From positions 2,666,001 through 2,730,000 of the forward strand of contig CBDDKB010000002.1 in assembly GCA_965229935.1 (NCBI GenBank): a stretch of 64,000 bases of DNA, written 5' to 3'. This stretch comes from SPJN01 sp965229935. GTDB taxonomy: Bacteria; Pseudomonadota; Alphaproteobacteria; SPJN01. The translations under genes and the position numbers were made by a program. Shown in pieces: positions 62,940 through 64,000 of this stretch. The notes under the pieces are model-generated. The model was not told where the DNA came from. It saw only the letters and a program-made list of their open reading frames with translations, and searched no databases. The stretch's first letter is position 1. Every line of letters begins with the position of its first letter.

Positions 62940-63076
62940 GTTTACAAACCGTGACGCTGTTTGACGCGATTTGATCGATTTTGACACTTCGACTTAGCAT
63001 AACCTATTGAAATCATTGATGGCACCTCAGACTACGAATCTGGGGGTCGGGAGTTCGAATCTTCCCCGGTACGCCG
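62940..63076 (+). repeat. Island junction C: shared arm plus tRNA-Arg 3' half
   Basis: 62940-63026 is the arm related to 21218-21304; 63027-63076 repeats the tRNA-Arg(ACG) anticodon arm, T arm and acceptor strand with changes near the end (GGTACGCC then G, so no CCA). The 5' tRNA half is absent. It is placed directly before DUF2924 and the serine recombinase, as an attP-like site or junction between tandem islands would be. Confidence 0.82.
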
Positions 63077-63146
63077 GTGTATCGACTGGACTAGTTGTGC
63101 AAAGGAAGCGTGAGTGTTGGTGGGTATCACTGACAGGGAGCTTCCA

Positions 63147-63584
63147 ATGTTCAACAATAAATCTGACCTTACTGCACACTGCAATTCATCTAAAACTAAC
63201 CAACCTGATCGCCAAGAGTTGCTTGCTATTTGGCGGGATGATTTTGGTGCGGATCCGCCTTCACATTTGTCGTTGGATTTTCTCCTCCGGGCGGTTGCAT
63301 TTGAGAGGCAGTTGAAGTCCGGGAATGCCAGCGAGCGAAAGATCACTCACGACTTTGATAGATTGGCATCGAAAGGCGTGGATGGGAAGCGAATGCCTAC
63401 AAAAGCGGCCTTGTCAGAATGCACTCAGCTGATCCGTGAGTGGAACGGTGTTGTTCACAAAGTTGATGTGGTTGAAGGCGGGTACCGATATCGGGATGAA
63501 GCTTATAAATCACTGTCTGCCATAGCCAGAGAGATAACAGGAACCCGTTGGTCTGGGCCTAGGTTTTTTGGCGTGAGGGGCTAA
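63147..63584 (+). CDS. DUF2924 family protein
   Basis: 145 residues from ATG 63147, with GGGAG 6 nt upstream; a TTG at 63114 is less likely. 'LLAIWRDDFGADPPSHLSLDFLLRAVAFERQ' and the ending 'LIREWNGVVHKVDVVEGGYRYRDEAYKSLSAIAREITGTRWSGPRFFG' are diagnostic of DUF2924. Such proteins are encoded just upstream of large serine recombinases in alphaproteobacterial islands; they may assist or control recombination. Function not established. Confidence 0.88.
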   Translation: MFNNKSDLTAHCNSSKTNQPDRQELLAIWRDDFGADPPSHLSLDFLLRAVAFERQLKSGNASERKITHDFDRLASKGVDGKRMPTKAALSECTQLIREWNGVVHKVDVVEGGYRYRDEAYKSLSAIAREITGTRWSGPRFFGVRG

Positions 63585-63588
63585 GGTG

Positions 63589-64000
63589 ATGAGCGCCCAG
63601 AAGAAACTCCGCTGCGCCATCTACACCAGGAAATCATCCGAGGAAGGTCTAGAACAGGATTTTAATTCCCTAGATGCCCAGAGGGAGGCATGTGCTGCCT
63701 ATATAGCCAGTCAGAAGCACGAAGGCTGGCGATTGGTAACGAAATCTTATGATGATGGCGGTATCTCAGGAGGAACTCTGGACCGGCCTGGCCTGCAAGA
63801 ACTGATTGCGGATATCGAGGCGGGGAAGGTTGATCAGATCGTTGTGTACAAGATCGATCGCCTTACGCGTTCCTTGATTGATTTTGCGAAGCTGATTGAG
63901 CGGTTGGATGCTGCTGGAGCAAGCTTTGTCTCGGTCACACAATCCTTCAATACCTCAACCAGTATGGGGCGTTTGACCCTGAATGTCCTGCTCAGCTTTG
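63589..64000 (+). CDS. Large serine recombinase, 3'-truncated by window edge
   Basis: 137 residues visible of an expected 500 or more. Resolvase/invertase catalytic domain: 'RCAIYTRKSSEEGLEQDFNSLDAQREAC' with the YxRxS nucleophile motif, 'YDDGGISGGTLDRPGLQEL', 'VVYKIDRLTRSL' and 'SVTQSFNTSTSMGRL'. It starts 4 bp after DUF2924. It is the likely integrase/excisionase acting on the tRNA-Arg att sites, the nearest of which is 500 bp upstream. Confidence 0.92.
   Translation, partial: MSAQKKLRCAIYTRKSSEEGLEQDFNSLDAQREACAAYIASQKHEGWRLVTKSYDDGGISGGTLDRPGLQELIADIEAGKVDQIVVYKIDRLTRSLIDFAKLIERLDAAGASFVSVTQSFNTSTSMGRLTLNVLLSF

Noticed and set aside
63027..63076. A second tRNA-Arg gene
   Set aside because: Same 3' half only, with a mutated acceptor strand and no CCA; treated as an attachment-site copy.
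1604..63600. Shared start sequence ATGAGCGCCCAG of the ParB-methyltransferase and the serine recombinase as a real repeat
   Set aside because: Identity covers only 13 bases and ends at once; the proteins are unrelated, so coincidence is enough.
1..64000. CRISPR arrays or rRNA genes
   Set aside because: No regularly spaced direct repeats of array type and no ribosomal RNA-like stretches were found on reading the window.

Overview
The window looks like alphaproteobacterial accessory DNA. Three TonB-dependent receptors carry the 'DEIIVTAQK..E..I.DVP.S' plug signature common in Sphingomonadales, Kordiimonadales and Parvularculales, the bifunctional rhamnulose-phosphate aldolase/dehydrogenase and the rhizobial-type rhamnose isomerase are typical of alphaproteobacteria, and the prophage is organised like Mu-like siphophages of that class. 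Genus is not resolved.

Layout. (1) 1-3.4 kb: end of an MFS transporter gene, a terminator, a non-coding stretch, then a decayed ParB-DNA methyltransferase gene and a DUF5681 gene, a module usually found beside DUF2924/large serine recombinase genes. (2) 3.4-21.3 kb: an L-rhamnose/rhamnoside utilisation block with two TonB receptors, two membrane-anchored alpha/beta hydrolases, a GH106-type alpha-L-rhamnosidase, sugar kinase, DeoR regulator, RhaD, RhaI and an NCS1-like permease. The expected flow is outer-membrane uptake, de-esterification and hydrolysis in the periplasm, inner-membrane import, then isomerase, kinase, aldolase and dehydrogenase. (3) 21.4-27.9 kb: a TetR-controlled cluster (MFS exporter, Rieske oxygenase, TetR, TonB receptor, PhyH-type dioxygenase) with a palindromic operator in both divergent promoter regions. 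(4) 27,900-62,928: a Mu-like transposable prophage of 35,029 bp with matched TGTA/TACA ends, transposase-site repeats and a 5-bp CCCAT target duplication. (5) 62.9-64 kb: a tRNA-Arg fragment, DUF2924 and a large serine recombinase cut by the window edge.

Three copies of a tRNA-Arg(ACG) 3' segment (3361, 21305, 63027) delimit blocks 2 and 3+4. Two of them also share about 90 bp of non-tRNA 'arm' sequence. The simplest reading is tandem integration of small cargo islands at one tRNA-Arg site, with recombinase modules at the outer edges. The Mu-like prophage later jumped to within 7 bp of one island end.

The prophage follows Mu logic: repressor and Ner on opposite strands around an operator-rich promoter; ParB-like, DUF3850, transposase A, ATPase B, Gam, a DnaA-domain-IV-like protein, GemA and Mor; lysis genes; terminase, portal, F; protease I with a nested scaffold; capsid; then a non-contractile tail. 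Points that stand out are a repressor lacking both S24 catalytic residues, a 40-bp element repeated upstream of the lysis gene and gene I (probable Mor-family-activated late promoters), a canonical -1 slippery site in the tail chaperone genes, a probable frameshift near the end of the tape measure gene, an inverted three-gene membrane cassette between F and I, and a run of five hairpins before the adenine methyltransferase gene.
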